DNA of 64,000 bases. It comes from Fasciolopsis buskii. Taxonomy: Eukaryota > Platyhelminthes > Trematoda > Plagiorchiida > Fasciolidae. The position numbers were made by a program, and so were the translations under genes. The notes below the pieces were generated by a model. The model made no database searches. It was given only the letters and a program-made list of their open reading frames with translations, and had not been told where the DNA came from. Where the stretch lies: contig LUCM01009174.1 of assembly GCA_008360955.1 (NCBI GenBank), positions 129,719 through 193,718 of the forward strand, given 5' to 3'. This document shows, one piece after another, positions 1-13,944 of this stretch (position 1 is the stretch's first letter; every line of letters begins with the position of its first letter).

Positions 1-183
1 GAAGAATATTGTCGCCGTGTTCAGAGGAAAAACGAGAAGTGAAAATCAAAAGAGACGATGCCCCAAAGAAAACAAATTTCCTTTTGTTACCTTTTGAAGG
101 TGGTCAGAATGGCAAGTGAATAAAGGGACGGCCAAAACAAGGTGTTATCAGGAAATATTCCCCCATTTCTTTGGTAGTGCTGG

Positions 184-357
184 CCGGCGGTGGCCAAACG
201 GATAAAGTCGTGGCGTTTGGATGTGAAGGACGCGAGTTCGAATCCTCCCACCGCCGGTCAACTTCACCACTTGGCAGCCCTATGCTGGCCACGGCCGCTT
301 TCCTGAAAAGCGATGCACATTGTTGTTTCATTAATAAAAAGAAGTAAAAGATAAAAG
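184..357 (+). repeat. SINE-A copy 1, nearly full-length tRNA-derived SINE
   Basis: This is a short interspersed element with a tRNA-like head. The head begins GGCGGTGG and ends CCACCGCC about 70 bases later, so a 7-bp acceptor-like stem is still perfectly paired. An A-box-like TGGCCAAACGG and a B-box-like GAGTTCGAATCCT, the internal RNA polymerase III promoter elements, lie in the head. A conserved body follows (CCACTTGGCAGCCC, then CTGGCCACGGCCGC, then TTCCTGAAAA), and the element ends in an AT-rich tail built on ATTAATAAA and AAAAGATAAAA. The same order recurs at 22.9, 30.2, 31.4 and 62.4 kb on the plus strand and at 25.1, 59.4 and 60.0 kb on the minus strand. Being repeated with a shared tail, it is a retroposon and not a functional tRNA gene. 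This is the best-preserved head in the window. Confidence 0.85.
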
Positions 358-359
358 GT

Positions 360-3300
360 AGAAGTAAGCAGGAAACGGATGCTTTGTAAGTCTAGACGCA
401 CTGGATTCTCTGGTTACCTCGTCATTTTTCTATCTTATCAGTGCACTTGCGGTTGAAAGTAGATCACATGAATCCAGTAAGGGCTATCTGTGAGAATTTT
501 TGGCCACATTCCAAAAATTCTGACACTTAATTTGGTCGAAAATACAAAGTAGCTCACTCGCACGATACCTAGGTGGCTGTGACAGACCCGCTGACCTCAA
601 GTCAGCTTTCCGAGTGAAAAGTCGTTAAACATCCGATCGCCTCCAGAGGTTTGCAGAAGTAGCTTCATTTTCTGTTATAAGTGTGATTTGTGCAACCGGC
701 TGGAAATCGTGAACCGTTTTGCCGTTTCCCTATAAAGACTATGAAGATAGGATGACTAGTGACTTTATCTCACGCCCAAATGCTCAGTCCGCGTGATTTC
801 AGTGATCAGTGTCCTCCCATTTGACTTTCCGACGCTTTTTTGCATTTGTGAGAAATCTCAATAAAATTTACAAATCCATCGACTGAAGCAAAATATATGT
901 GACTTTAAACACCCCCGAATTGCAAACGAACATATCACATGTGACTTAGTGCCTTCAATCACGTGATGTGGATTTCGCCAGTAGCTCGAATTTCAGCGAA
1001 GAAAATGCGGAGACGCACTCATAAACCACCAAACGGACGTCAGCTTCTGCCACATTTTCCCCAGATGTTATCTGCATACAAACACCTGTAATATGGGAAC
1101 AATTATGCATGTCATTTTAAATCTTACACAAGATTTTCGGATGATTTCAAGTTTCCTATTCAGCTGTACCAGTCAGAGAAGACTCCACATGCTGTTTGAT
1201 GGACTCACCTTAGTCTTTCACTTGAAAGTGCCCGCTAATTTACTTTCAGACTCAAACCTGAACTTCACACATGTCACAATAGATATTTTCCCAGGGAACA
1301 ATGAATTCTCAAGCAATATTTTATGTGCTTACGCAGGGTCTATTGAGAATACTACCGACATTAAACGCGCTACGCTTTCCGGGTGACTAAACGTTGCACA
1401 TCTTCATCGCTCTAAATTGTGTTCATCTGCTATAAAACAGCGAAAAGAGCACATGCAATTTTGAATTAAGTTGATCAGAACTGTTTTGAATTTCATCGGC
1501 AATTTTATACTGCTCGCTAAATCACAATTATCGATTGTTCCTACTAAGTCATTTTGTTAGATACTACCGAGTTTGTCAGCTGGGTAAACCGGAAGGATCT
1601 AGACAATCGCATAATGTGCTTCTGTTCGTCAAACTAAACCTAGCCATGAGAATCCGTATTTCAAAATACAAACGAATAACTTCTCAGACTTCCAGATTCC
1701 AATCGTGCGGTCAGTTACCGAGATGGATGGTGGCAGGTTAGTCATTCACGATTCAAATCATGATGTACCACCGCGACAATATTGAAAATACCGATTATAG
1801 GTGCGAATTTATTTCAATCGAATTTTCGTTTTATCCAAAGCATTTGAATTTGAGTGGAGTGATTGACAGAAACAAGATAAAAAATAACAGGTCAGATTCA
1901 CTCGGGACGAACAAAGCCCCACGCTCAACGAAGCGAAGCATGGATGCGCACTTCCCAAGTTCTCCTCATGTCGAACGTGAAACAAGAATGCACAATTTTG
2001 TTGACCAGTTTTGGCGAACATGCAAAAGTACTGCCATAGACCAAGCAGGTAGCAACGCAACTCACATTTGGCTTGTACACGGAACAAACTCATACTCGAC
2101 CGGTGCATACTTGGCAAAACCAGGTCTCCCATTCGATGCTTAGTCAGGCTTTTGACCGGAATGCCGGGTTCCAATGGAGATGTCGACAGCATTGAAGCTT
2201 CCGATGTTACAATCCGCGTGCCTATTTGTGGTTAGTTCTCGTTGAGAATCGGCCGATTAGACAGTCACCGGTCGAAGACGTTCCGAGGAATTTCACGCCG
2301 ACAAAACAGCAACAGTTCCAAACGTGATTATTTTCGGCAAATCAACTCCAGCAGTCAGCCACAGTTCAGATCAAAAGGAAACATATCCATTGTTATATTT
2401 CCCCAAAAAATGAGTACGCTTGTCATAGTGCATGACTTAGTGAACACATGGCCAGAGCTGACAGTTTTGTTAACGTTAATGTGGAGTAAGTTACGGGTGA
2501 CCGATTCGATCAGAGGGAGTTAAGTTTCGAGTGCTAATGTTCAAGAGGTAATTACCCAAGTGAGGAGAAACGTCGAAATAAGAAAGACAAAAATATGTTC
2601 CGGCTGTGGTATCAAAACAGGCAGCAATTCCTTGTGGTTGTTTGGTGAAAAGGAGTCATTTTATGAGAAATGCCATTCAAAACCGTTCGCGGCCGGACTT
2701 GCGATGCGCCCGTTGGGAATCTGCCCACACATTGGACCCATCAACAAAGCAGCGAATTCCTTGTAGCTTTCAACAATGTTCAATCACCAGGCGATTTTAC
2801 TTTTAATTAGAAAAATTCATTTTCCATGATGTTCTGAATGTGAGACTGTCAGACTGTCAGAGACGAGGTCGTTTGCCAAATGTACCGCCAATGCCATTGG
2901 ATATCTTCCTCACTTTTCATTCAACCTTGTTACAAGAATCACGTCTCCATCTCGTTTAAAAGTAAGCTAGATTGGAAATTATTAAATGTCATTTAGCTAA
3001 GTCCCTTTGGAATATTCTTTCCTAGTTACCGCATTTGGAACTTAGTTAGCCCCACGCAGCTTACCATTCAGCAATCGAAGGTCCATCTCATGTTCTATTT
3101 TGTACCTGCAAGGGTTCTTTTGAGGAGCTTATCATACCGAACATTTGAAAAGTCGCCGGTCCTAACGATATCAAGTAAACATATCTGTTTCTCCTGCCGA
3201 AGCTTTATATCGGACTGTAACTAGTCCAATATTTCAACATGTAATGGATAGTGGACATCAGTTTGATCGAACCACGGTCGATCCATGTTTTACATAGCAG

Positions 3301-6300
3301 ATCTTACAGGCGATAGCTGAAGACGTTTGAGCCCAAATCGAATGGAATGGATAAGAATTATGGACCGTTTTTGTCAACAATGTCGCAGAATGTAATTCTG
3401 TATTTGTCCTGGGTAGATGCTTTATCAGCTATTCCCCCATTGGTTTATTCATTCGCACCAGCCACCTGCTCCAATCGTGCTTCATTTGATGCATAACCTT
3501 TTTGCAACACTACTGTCCAGATCATCATTAGTCTGTCGGTTTTTCAGGTAACCATCGCCGCTGCTGATTTACTCACACACTGTGGTTTGCAACCGTAGAT
3601 CGACGCCTAGTCAGTGCGAACACTAAGCGTGATTACGTGAGACAATAACGGAGAAGAAACTTCCTTGTTCATACTTGTTTCCGCGGCCTGTTTGTTCCTT
3701 TATCATTCGGTGTTTTTAGAACAAGAAATGTGTTATCGTTTGTTGGCTAACTAAATTTATCCGGATATGGTTAAACAACAACCCGTTCTTGGTTGTTAGT
3801 GGAGGGCACCGAAAGGATAGCTCATATAATATATAGCTTGCACACTTTATTCACACGTCTCATGCTGGATTTGTAACATGTCCGGGGATGCTAGAAGAAA
3901 TGGCCACGCTAATGTCCGCTTACAGTTTGTTGCAGCAGTCTTGTAAATTTAGGTGTGATGCGTTTCCTGAGGTCCTGAAAAGAAACCTCTCACTATGTCC
4001 ATTTGGTTCGTACGTTCCTAAAATGTTTGTATATCTGTATGCAAATACGTTGTCAGCCTCAGGAATTTTGGATAGAATTGAAAGACATCTCAATTTTCAA
4101 AAAGTTACGCATATTTGAATTTAGTAAATATTTTCGGCGTCTCAAATATTGACCTAATCACACTCTTTGTCATACGTTCAATGCCTAATAACCGATTTTT
4201 TAATATTTAGACTGAAATGTGTCCACCGATGAGCAGGCTTTATTGTGGTAACTAGGAGGAAACACCAACGAAAATAAACAATAGTGTTTTAATCACAAAT
4301 TTAGCGGATATCGAATTACAAAACAGGTTGTTCCCAGTCATATGATACTATGTTATGCCTGATTACTTTGCATAAATATACACTTCGGAGACAAGCATTG
4401 CGCTTGACTCCACTGTTCGGTTGTTAGTTTAGCCATCCCATTCAGCGCAGAAGCTAGTGATGTGGTTTCGTATGTTCTACTGAACAACCAGAAATCGGTT
4501 CCAATATGTTGCCAGGGTTAGATTTGTCTGACACTAATGTTCCACCCGCTTTCATGGGTATTCGAATGCTATAAATCCCTCCATACATCTCAACACCATC
4601 CTAGATGTTCAAACTCGACTCGTGACGATTGATTATTGGGAAACCTCATTGTAGCTAATAGCGAGCGGGTCTGAACTGCGACAAGACAAGGGGCGTTATC
4701 CAGTATCATGAGAGTTTTCTACACATTTGAAGTGAATTTCAAAAACAAATGTCTGTTTGATTCTCATTCAGTTTGCATTACTTTAAAGGTTTTTAGTCTC
4801 ACATGCTCAAATGCAAAGGAACTTTTCAATTGCGGTGAACCCCAATCCTCGATTTCAGTATTGCGGAGTCAGATAAGCGCATTGTCCTAGCTTAGCACAT
4901 TTTATTGCCCTTAACACACTCTGCACTCGTCGACAGATGTTTGCTGTGATGAAATTCACATACATTGCGCTGCACAACTAAGAACAGCACGGCTACCGGC
5001 TGCTCATTTGTTAAGTATCTGCCCCTGATCAGCCAACATCTGGAACACAAATTGTTGAATTTGTTCTGCGGTAGAATATCTTAACTAGTGGGTGTTGGTT
5101 TTGGCGTTCTGAGGTCCACAATGGTATGGAAAGCACCGTTTTGACATGCCAAACAGACTAACATCCGTATTCACCTTTCTTTTTCTGCGTACAAAGTAGA
5201 CTGCTGTGAAGATATTTATATAAAATCGCAGATGAATCAAAATCTCACGAGGCTGGAGTACTGGACATGGAGGCTGTTGAGAAGTGAAACAAAAAACTTT
5301 TCGAGCGATGACGGCCACTGTACTCTCGCCTGCAACGGAAAACGAATAAGAATTATAACTGGGAGCCGCTTATCGCGTTTTCGAACAAATAACTTATAAC
5401 TTATAACTGAAGTTCAGTTCAATTTACCATGATGCTAATCGAAATTCGTTGCCCATCCGTATCTATGAATCAAGAACTATAACTCACACAAAAGTTTCCA
5501 ATGATATTAGCATATTTTAAGACTGCTCCTAATCATAAGCAAAGGTGACATACGATTAGTTGAATAAGAGTACAAACTACCAAGCTCGCTGTGTAACCGC
5601 GTGATACTTGTCCATCCGGGAAGGTGTTCACTTTTCATGCCCAGAAGACGTGGATTTGTTAACCACGGGTGCGTGCATTCAATTACTCTCAGTTAAACTG
5701 CTGCCAAGTACAAGTAAGATGGGGGATAGCGTCACGGGTTTTCACAGCAATAAAATGTGTTGTCCATCGACAAGCGCACGGACGTTCACACGATAGTTAA
5801 TGTGTTCCCACTGAACCACGAAATCAATTCACTCGAGCAAACTTGTTACAATATCCCGTAGGCATGAAAAACGACTTTTGTTTGGTATTGGCTAGCAAAT
5901 TCGAAAATAGGTTTTTTAAGTAAATTATTGGGATGATTTTGTCAAATCTGTAGTGCCCAACTAGATTCGACAGCTGCGAAAAACTAGCCTCTCAGGTAGC
6001 ATCGTCTTCCGACGAATTTGTATAATTAATATCAAAACATTCACACAAAAGAAAAACTTGTGTTTCATCGAATATTTCAACCCAATTCGTGAATCGCTCC
6101 TCTGGATAAGTACAATCCGTCAACATTCATCAAGTAATCTGGGAATGTTGGATATAAGTGAAACAAATTTGATGTTATCGAATTAAATTTATATGTGCTT
6201 TCTTCCTCGTGCCAGGGAACACATATTCAGGAATTTATTCACGATATCAAGGGCCATTCTGTTTGGTGTGATTCGAACAGAATGATATCTGGTTTAATTT

Positions 6301-9300
6301 CCTAACTTGATCTCACTTGGCAGTTGTGACTGTTGGCAGCCAGCGGAAGAATTTCATCTGTCGCGCCGGTTTCAATTTCATTTGCGCACGAAACTTTCGA
6401 CTAAGTTGACTTCCCTGTTCTGGGCAAACAACTGGACAATGAACCAAAGATTCCGGGCATCGGGAATAACAAAATCGGAGGTAAATTTTAAAATATTGTC
6501 AGAAGGAAAACACCTGTCAGCAATTAAATTGGCCGACTTTTTCCCAAAATGTAATTCTGCAACATGTCATCATAATTTTGTCTCTCCGCTTGGCCAGAAA
6601 ATTAAACTAAAAAAGCACAACGACGACCTTTATCGATTTTCTCCTGTGTGAACATTTCCGCAATAACTGGCAAACATGTTTCTATTCCGAGGTTGTATGA
6701 CACCAAATTGAATGGTTACCCCAATTTAAAGACGAAAAAACATTCATTGTCTTTCTGTTACAAACCATGATAGTGATCAGGTAAGAAAATACAACTAGAG
6801 CATTGCCGAATGTCATCAAGATGATCTTTTTTTAATAGCCCCAGTCATTTGATTCCAGAGTTGATTCGGAATGTGAAATCTATTCAGATTGCATCAATAA
6901 CCATTAAACTGTGATGACTGATGGTCAATAAAACTGTCCCAGAATAAACCATTAACTGTTTTTCTATTCTTTGTTTCATCTAAAAATGCTAGTGACAGTT
7001 GTTCGTAACAAACGTTTGCCTCGAAGAACCATCCTTATGTGATGAGAAATGAACCTTGTGTGTATGTTTACAGCCCCCCCTCATTTTATGCGTGCAATTT
7101 CGGGAACCCGTGATTGATCTTAGCCGACGAACACTTATTCCTGCTTTTATCTCCGATCGTATACGAACAGTTCATAGGTAACCCAAATCCAATGTTTGAA
7201 AGCTGGGAATAAACTATCCGGCGAGTTTGAAATGATCACGTATTGTCGAGGTTTTATTTGAATCTTAAGTGCAAGGTATTGTTTAATTGATCAGTTCCGT
7301 TTGGGAGTGAAATGTCGCAACACAATAGTAAAATATCTTTGTCACCACTGATAGTGATGCATAATATCAAGTAAACTGAATGTATTGCGTGAATCAAAAT
7401 AGCAACTCAAAAACGGAATTCAGTCGGAAAGTGGCGCCCAATGCGCGAGATGTATTCTTCCCACACACAAACCTATTGCATCAGGTCTAACGTGATAATT
7501 CTACGGATAATCAATCAACTGTTCGGTGGCTACATGTTAAAAGCACCATTCCCTTAGGTAGGTTATGATTTGTTTCCATATTTGATATCGCCTGGTCTTC
7601 GTATTACTTGATCCTGTTAGAAAACGAACTTTAAGCTATTCCAGCCCCGGCGAATACTTACAGCAGGACATTCAAAACGATGCATTTGATCAGTGTAATG
7701 TAATCCCAGGTTTTTGTAAACTCTAATTTGTGAGCTTCGAGTTCAAACAAAAGACAGGATTTTTGGACACAGAGGTACTTAAGTAAAGATGGTATAAGTT
7801 GAAAATTTCATCCTAAGCAACAACCACCTAGACGACAGAATTCATGTTTCACTTCGGAATTTGACAAAAAACGGGCTAATGCTGACCAAGATCCGAACAA
7901 GGGACGGGCAAAAGCTTAACCGAACTATCAAACCGGACATTTTGCTTGTTGTCACTGACCTTTGGAAGATGATAGCTGCACAGCGTTTCGGCCCAGCGGA
8001 CGGCCTACTGACTGTACACTGCTTTACTCAGACAAAGTTTCAGTAGTTTTCGCCAAGATGACGGTACACGATCAGGCAATTTGGGGGCATTCGACTTGGG
8101 TCATTTTAGGGATTCGCAGTCGTCACGTTAACGAGAGCGAAAGCACTAAAGGTGGCTCCGTACAGAAGCGGTTAAAAAATAATTGGCGCCGACGGTTTTC
8201 ATCCGCGTGATGTGTGAGCTCACCGATTCACGGTTGACGGATTGTGGATTATCAAACCGAGCTGATGTTCCGGTTGCACTGGCGCCAAACGGAACAAAAA
8301 ATGAATCTTGTTTGATGCAAAATTTGGCCAGTTTCTCACGGTAACCGGTTTTAAGGAGTCTTTAATCAAAATGTCAGTTCATTTGTATTTATGGCCAAAA
8401 TACTATCTGATTATTACTTTAATGTTTAAGCGCTCATTTGCTGTCTGAAATGATTTCATGTCGGATTTCTTCTAGTGCACCAGTAACTCGATTATGCCCA
8501 TAGTCTAAAAATGCAGTTCGATTACTTTATCAAGCAAACACTATTACGATTTTTTTCTGCTTACTTCAGCATTTACTTATGCAACGTTTTAGGTTGTTAC
8601 TCGAATAGTGACTAACACATCGACAAAGCTTGGACTCCTTTTCTCAGGTGACGTCCTGTGATCAGGAAAAAACGAATACTGGAGGATTTTGTGACTTGAT
8701 TTCAACGCCTAAAATTCTTCAGAATCTGGAATTGCGCAGATTGCACGGAATTGTTTCGTGCTAACCCGGAGCAGAACTCACTCAGCCTCACGTTAGTTGA
8801 CGACTGCAATATGAAGTTGAACAATATCAAGTGGACTTTTACTACATTCGCTACGTGAGCGACATATGAGATTGTTACACGAGATAATTTTTATTCTAAA
8901 CTTAGTCTAACACGCACTCTCAGCGGGCTAACTGACAGGTGACGGCGAGGGCTCCTCTAAATGTGCCCCGTGTTATACAAATTCGTTGAGCTAGATAGTT
9001 ATTATTCGTACTGCAAACAGTTCGTGATGTTTTCTTTCAGTAGATCCGTTTGTTTGTTTGTTTCGCCGTTATCGCGATATCGGACACATCCCGCGTTCAC
9101 AGACACTCGGCATGTTTGTAATGAAGTATCAAACTATAGAATTTACATTTCTTGTGTTCCAGTTCAAATAACTTGTTGTGTAGCATACACAATCTCTAGC
9201 GGTGTCCTGCATTTTGGTTTCACACGAATGTGTGAAGATTTTCGCCCAGTGGCATTTAAGAAATACGAACTCCCCCGGAGGTACTCCGCGTGTGGAATCA

Positions 9301-9600
9301 TGTTCAGTTTGCTCATGCTAGGCCAGACATTTTGTCCTGATGCCCTGACATTTATGCAACTACAGGGGAGTGGAATTCGTGCTATTTACCTATTTGTACT
9401 GATCATTCAGTTACACGTCATCACGTGACTCGCGGTTCTAAATTAACACTTCATAGAAAAAGCCTGAAATGTAAGTAATCAGTGGAATGAATAAAATTTA
9501 CCGGCTTAACAAAGACAAGAAAAACACGGGAAGAATGGAAATTTGATACTTGTCCGAGGCTTACTTTTCCGTATTCCACTTAGTATGTGTCCGCTTCCCC
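360..9600. other. No recognised gene or repeat
   Basis: AT-rich sequence with short scattered open frames on both strands. The longest is 155 codons at 8961-9428, and none shows a recognisable domain. Minor local repeats are present: three copies of an ATAACTT heptamer near 5387-5409 and a small GACTGTCA duplication near 2850-2865. I could not identify a tRNA, a mobile element or a convincing exon pair here. The stretch is compatible with intergenic or long-intron DNA. Confidence 0.6.
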
Positions 9601-9607
9601 CAGACTC

Positions 9608-9790
9608 CTAATGAGTTGTTTGGTTATCAAAGTCCAGGACTGGAAAATCGATAGAGCCACCATTCAGCCCATTTGGATTTAACTTATGCCATGCAGTAAA
9701 TGAATTTCTTTGTGATTCGTTCACGTACGATGCTTGAATATCTCGCCGTTTCTTCTGCAAAACTGCTTTGCTTATCTTCTTCTCGTGCAT
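9608..9790 (-). CDS. Candidate short coding segment or terminal exon, function unknown
   Basis: A minus-strand frame starts at an ATG and stops at 9608. The predicted 60 residues are hydrophilic, with a basic start (MHEKKISKAVLQKKRRD) and a polar, Asn-rich end that reads FPVLDFDNQTTH. No family is recognised. In this frame a stop lies a short way upstream of the ATG, so a long upstream extension is excluded unless a splice acceptor inside the first codons is used. An internal TTTTGCAG could serve as such an acceptor. The composition looks more protein-like than most frames nearby, but a chance frame of this size is common in a 64-kb window. Confidence 0.18.
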   Translation of the reverse strand: MHEKKISKAVLQKKRRDIQASYVNESQRNSFTAWHKLNPNGLNGGSIDFPVLDFDNQTTH

Positions 9791-9799
9791 TTGTTTTGC

Positions 9800-11330
9800 A
9801 ATTGGAGAAAATCAGTGTTAATCTGAATTATCTGAGAAGACAAATGATGATTTAAAGCTCACCGTGACTGTTGCTTCAACATGGAAACCAAAATATTAAA
9901 TACTTTAAGATCTGTATTCCTTACTTCCCTCAAACTCGTCCCGACCAATGGGACGAGGTAAAACCAAAATTTGTTACTTTCGTATTTTTACGTGGACTGG
10001 TGGTTGGGTTTTTCAAACCCTTGTGAGAAAATGGTCAACAAACTCCATTTTGGTTGTAAATTCCATCAATCGTACACCCGTTGTCTAAACAATACGCGCC
10101 TTATGAACGTAGTGGAGTCGGCGACACTTCAAAAATGGTCCCCCGTTTGAAAACGCCAACGCGATATCCGTCCCGGGTTACTGGTGTATTTTTAGACACC
10201 GGCTGAGTCTCATCTTCCCCTAAAAAGGTAATGGGATTTTGAAGGTCAGGATAATTAGATTTGACGGGTCTTTTGTTTATCCCATAAACTAATCAAATTA
10301 GGAATGAAAAAGACGACAAAACATTTCCTTTGGCAAAGTGGTCTACTCGATCCCCAAAACACGTTCAACATGTCCCACACGGAATTATGAAAACGTGTAT
10401 ATGAATATATGGACTGGAAACAAATAACGTACTGTGGGTTGTGCCAATGAAGACGAGTACGTAAGTCGAAAAAATCACTTTCCAAAAATTTACATCGTTC
10501 AAGGTTTAGAATGAATAAATTTATTACCATTGATTCCCGTTGTACACCATCTGGGAAAAAGTGATTTTCTATAACGGCTTACACGTAAGACTATGTTCCC
10601 TGTCTCTGATGCACGTGAAAGGAGCTTTAAAACACACTCAGGTTGACGCATTATTTTGCGATCGCCTCGTAGGCTAGTTGGTATATCATCATAATCCCTA
10701 TACAAAATCTGCAGCAAGCGCTTACCCGTCTCGGTCTAAGTTAGTGAACAGCTTATTATCTAATCAAGTTTTGATCGCTATTCTCTGAGCAGGAAACGAA
10801 TAACCTCATATATTACTTAATTCATATGCCGGATTACTTTTTTCCGGTGACCGGGTTTGTATTGTTCACTTTAAGAAAGTAGATCGCCATAACGTAGTTG
10901 GAACTCAAAAATAATCCCATTAGACATTTCTGGTCCAATTTCTGGGTATAAATTTGGCCTGCAAAAGGAATTCGGCATAAAATTTCGGCCTGTACCGGAT
11001 GTAGCGACCATCTTCAGTAATATAAAAATTGATTCTCATGTTTTGGCTTATGTTATCCTGATCCACGTTGTGACGTTGATTGTTGGAGGTAATCAGGATG
11101 CTCTCTTCTGGTTATTTCACAATTTATCGCATTTTACCCACAGATTGAGTCGATACTGTGTGTTTCCTTGATTGGGAATAGTTCCAAAGTGGCAGCTTAA
11201 ATATTTATCAGTATAAACCCAAAATGTCAGAGAAAAAAACGATATTGCTTCATCTTACTAAGTTCTACTCAGTGCTGTCAGTCACCCATTTGAGAACAAA
11301 ACTTAATATCGATGGAGTAATAAATATTCA
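9800..11330. other. No recognised gene or repeat
   Basis: No repeat family member or recognisable coding domain was found. Two overlapping minus-strand frames (10255-10530 and 10499-10717) lack a family signature and are treated as noise. Confidence 0.5.
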
Positions 11331-11338
11331 CTGTTCAC

Positions 11339-11512
11339 CAATCCTTTTGTGTCCAGCTTCCTTAGAATTCCGGGAATACTTTGTAACTCTCTTTGCCCAT
11401 GTCAATTCGGGGTCAAATTCATTTCGGGTAGATCTTCCAGTGCCGCGTGTTTCGCCAGTCATCGATTGCTCCGCAGATTGAACCATGTCTAAAATGCATC
11501 TGTTCGCGGCTC
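11339..11512 (-). CDS. Candidate internal exon, function unknown
   Basis: On the minus strand a pyrimidine-rich tract ending in TTTTGCGCAG precedes a 174-bp segment that is open in one frame and ends at a donor-like ATTG|GTGAAC. The 57 complete codons give a polar product containing DPELTWAKRVTKYSRNSKEA, with no family recognised. As drawn it carries two leftover bases at its start and one at its end. That phase does not fit directly to the candidate exon at 11745-11820, so if both are real another exon must lie between them. The call rests on open frame plus splice signals only. Confidence 0.22.
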
Positions 11513-11744
11513 CTGCGCAAAATGTTTGCAAACGTAGATTGAAAAAGTTGAGTAGAAACTGATGAGCTGAAGATCAGTGAGAGTAGCCGAGAGCATGCAA
11601 CTGCCACGCATTCAGAATCAGGTTTGCGGTGCACTTCCAAACAATTAACCGCGTATGCTGCTTGAAGGTGGTTACTATCAAATTAGTGTAGTATATTGCT
11701 GTCACCATTAACTTCGTTGACAAAGAAGGCTGGTGAACACTTAC

Positions 11745-11820
11745 GCTAAGTCGTTCTTGCGTGTGCTCCATTGAAATGCATTCCTGTTTTCGTGGTGCAT
11801 AGAAATCAGTCACCCGAAAG
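11745..11820 (-). CDS. Candidate internal exon, function unknown
   Basis: A 76-bp minus-strand segment sits between a strong pyrimidine tract ending TTCACATTCCACCAG and a near-consensus donor, TTAGC|GTAAGT. Two of the three frames contain stops, and the open one encodes 25 residues beginning FRVTDFYAPRKQEC. These are among the best splice signals in the first 20 kb. The segment is too short to assign a family, and it could be a chance combination. Confidence 0.22.
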
Positions 11821-13944
11821 CTGGTGGAATGTGAAAACAGTTTGGAGAAACAACTGATCGTGATGCGGAGGGGAAAATACACGCGCAGAATGGTCTGGTC
11901 GGCAGATGGTGTGCAGAAACCTCCCGAAGAATAATAATGCAATTTTGTTTTTTTCCAACATGTGGCCTTGTGTTTGAACTTTGTTGCTACTTGCTAGTTT
12001 AGTGTGAACAGTCATATTCACAAGGAGACGTTTAAAGTAGCAAGTTCACAGTGGATGAAATATCGTGCACTGGCAATTAATTATTTAGGTTTGAAAGGTC
12101 CGTTGTCAGATAATCACTGGTCGTTTTTATGGAGTTCTAATGGCCGTGTTTGGCATCTAGGCCACAAACGTTTCATCACCAGTCGGAGTGACATCACCAG
12201 AAACCCGTGAAAACCAACAACCCTAGCCACGTACAGCATAAATTTTTAAATCGATTGAGAATCGCCTTCTGTTTGTTTCATACCGTTTTATCGGCTTTAA
12301 TTGTCTTGAACTGTGATCAAGACAAATTATTTACATATTTCGAGATGACGTACTGAGACTGTTGTCACATCGTTTTCGTTGAATGTGACATTCCCGATGG
12401 ACGTAGAGCCACTCATCGTTATTAGACTCTCTCTGATCCTTGAAAGCGTTCCGCAGCGGTCAGCCCATAAGCCTGTAATTGCTGTCGTCAGTTTATCCTA
12501 ACCCACCAGGGCCACGTTTTTCGATTCTTTCGCTCCAAAGCCTACTTAGGTGACCAGTTTAGCCAGGTCCATCGGGGATGATGTGATAAATCCAAGGAAA
12601 GTGGTTGCAGGTTGCCAGTCGTGTATGTTTTAGTGAGTATGAGCAGGGATTTTGTTAGGTCGCGGAAACAGCTCACTGATATCGCTGTCAAACTAACGGA
12701 ATTTGAACAGATCGCTTTTGATTGGTGTATGAAATTTATAATTTTCGTGAGCCGGTTAACGTGTCTTCCATTCCGTTTCGCTTCCTGTTCATTTACATGG
12801 AAACTGTCTGATTAACGTTCCCGATGGATATCTGGTTTTCCAGAGGTGCTAATGAAAACGTTGTTCCCCGGTTGTGCCATCGGGATTGACATGGTTGCTT
12901 GATCTAGCCTTCGTCCAATAAGATCTTTACCAAATCGCTCCTCGTTCTTCGATTACGTGATCCGTTAAAATGTAATACAGTTTTTATTTTTTCGTCTCTA
13001 TCGATGAGCGGTATCCGATGAAGAGGGACGAAGTCAAATGTTCACAGTCATCTGAGGTGTGCCATATAATTATTCGAAACCAATCACAGAACTAACTGCC
13101 ATATGAAATTCCTTCGCTCATTTAGTTTTTCGACTATGATAGGTGGTAAGCAAGGGAAGATTCAAGTGTTTTTTTAGTCGATTCAATAAATGAATGCTTC
13201 CATGGAAGTAGAGGAAACAGATATGAAAAACAAGTTTATTGTCACACGGCAAATGCCCAAGAACATTTGCAAATTATGTGCTTAAGCAGGAGCCTGATAA
13301 CAATTACCTTTGTAAATCATGTTAATTTTTAACAAGAAATCTCCAGAGTTATCATCTAAGGATGCTAGCTAACCATAAAATCACCGCTTGTTTGGTCAGG
13401 TTGCGTAACATTCTACTTTTTCCAACTTTAAGTGTAAACATAAAGGATTCCCTAATAGGCCATACTGATTTGTTTTGTTCCAGAACAGGCTTCCTTCATC
13501 GAAACTATTCGGTGAGCTTTACTTACAGCATATCAATTGATACGTCTTTATTAGGAATAACAAAGGAGATCTTCAACCACGATGGACATTGTGTCGCAGG
13601 TCGAAGTTGAAAGGAACAAGGCCGCGAGAAAATCCCGGCTATCCTGGACTATATTTGGTAATGTTCTGATTTTGCACTCTGTTCACAGTTCGGCTGTTTT
13701 CGGTTCTAATTTACTCAAAACTAGATCCGTGTCGCGAAGACCCAAAAAATGAAGAGCCAGGAAGACTCGCATTGGTTTATGTTTGACGACCATTTGGATG
13801 AAATACCGATTGAGCTTTTTTCTCAAACTCATCTTAAACAAAAAATAGAATGGCTCAATAAGAATGTAGCTCATTAATCAGGATAAAGTTGCCTCAACAT
13901 ATCCGTTTCCAAACCAAGCAAAATCGGTAAATACTACATGTCCT

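Noticed and set aside
186..255. Functional tRNA gene
   Set aside because: The head is followed by a body and AT-rich tail shared with ten other copies, so it is a SINE; the anticodon arm is also not convincingly formed.
8961..9428. 155-codon plus-strand open frame
   Set aside because: No domain recognised, and the composition (Cys-, Phe- and Tyr-rich, with a Phe-Val-rich simple stretch from a GTTT run) looks like translated noncoding DNA; no splice or start context supports it.
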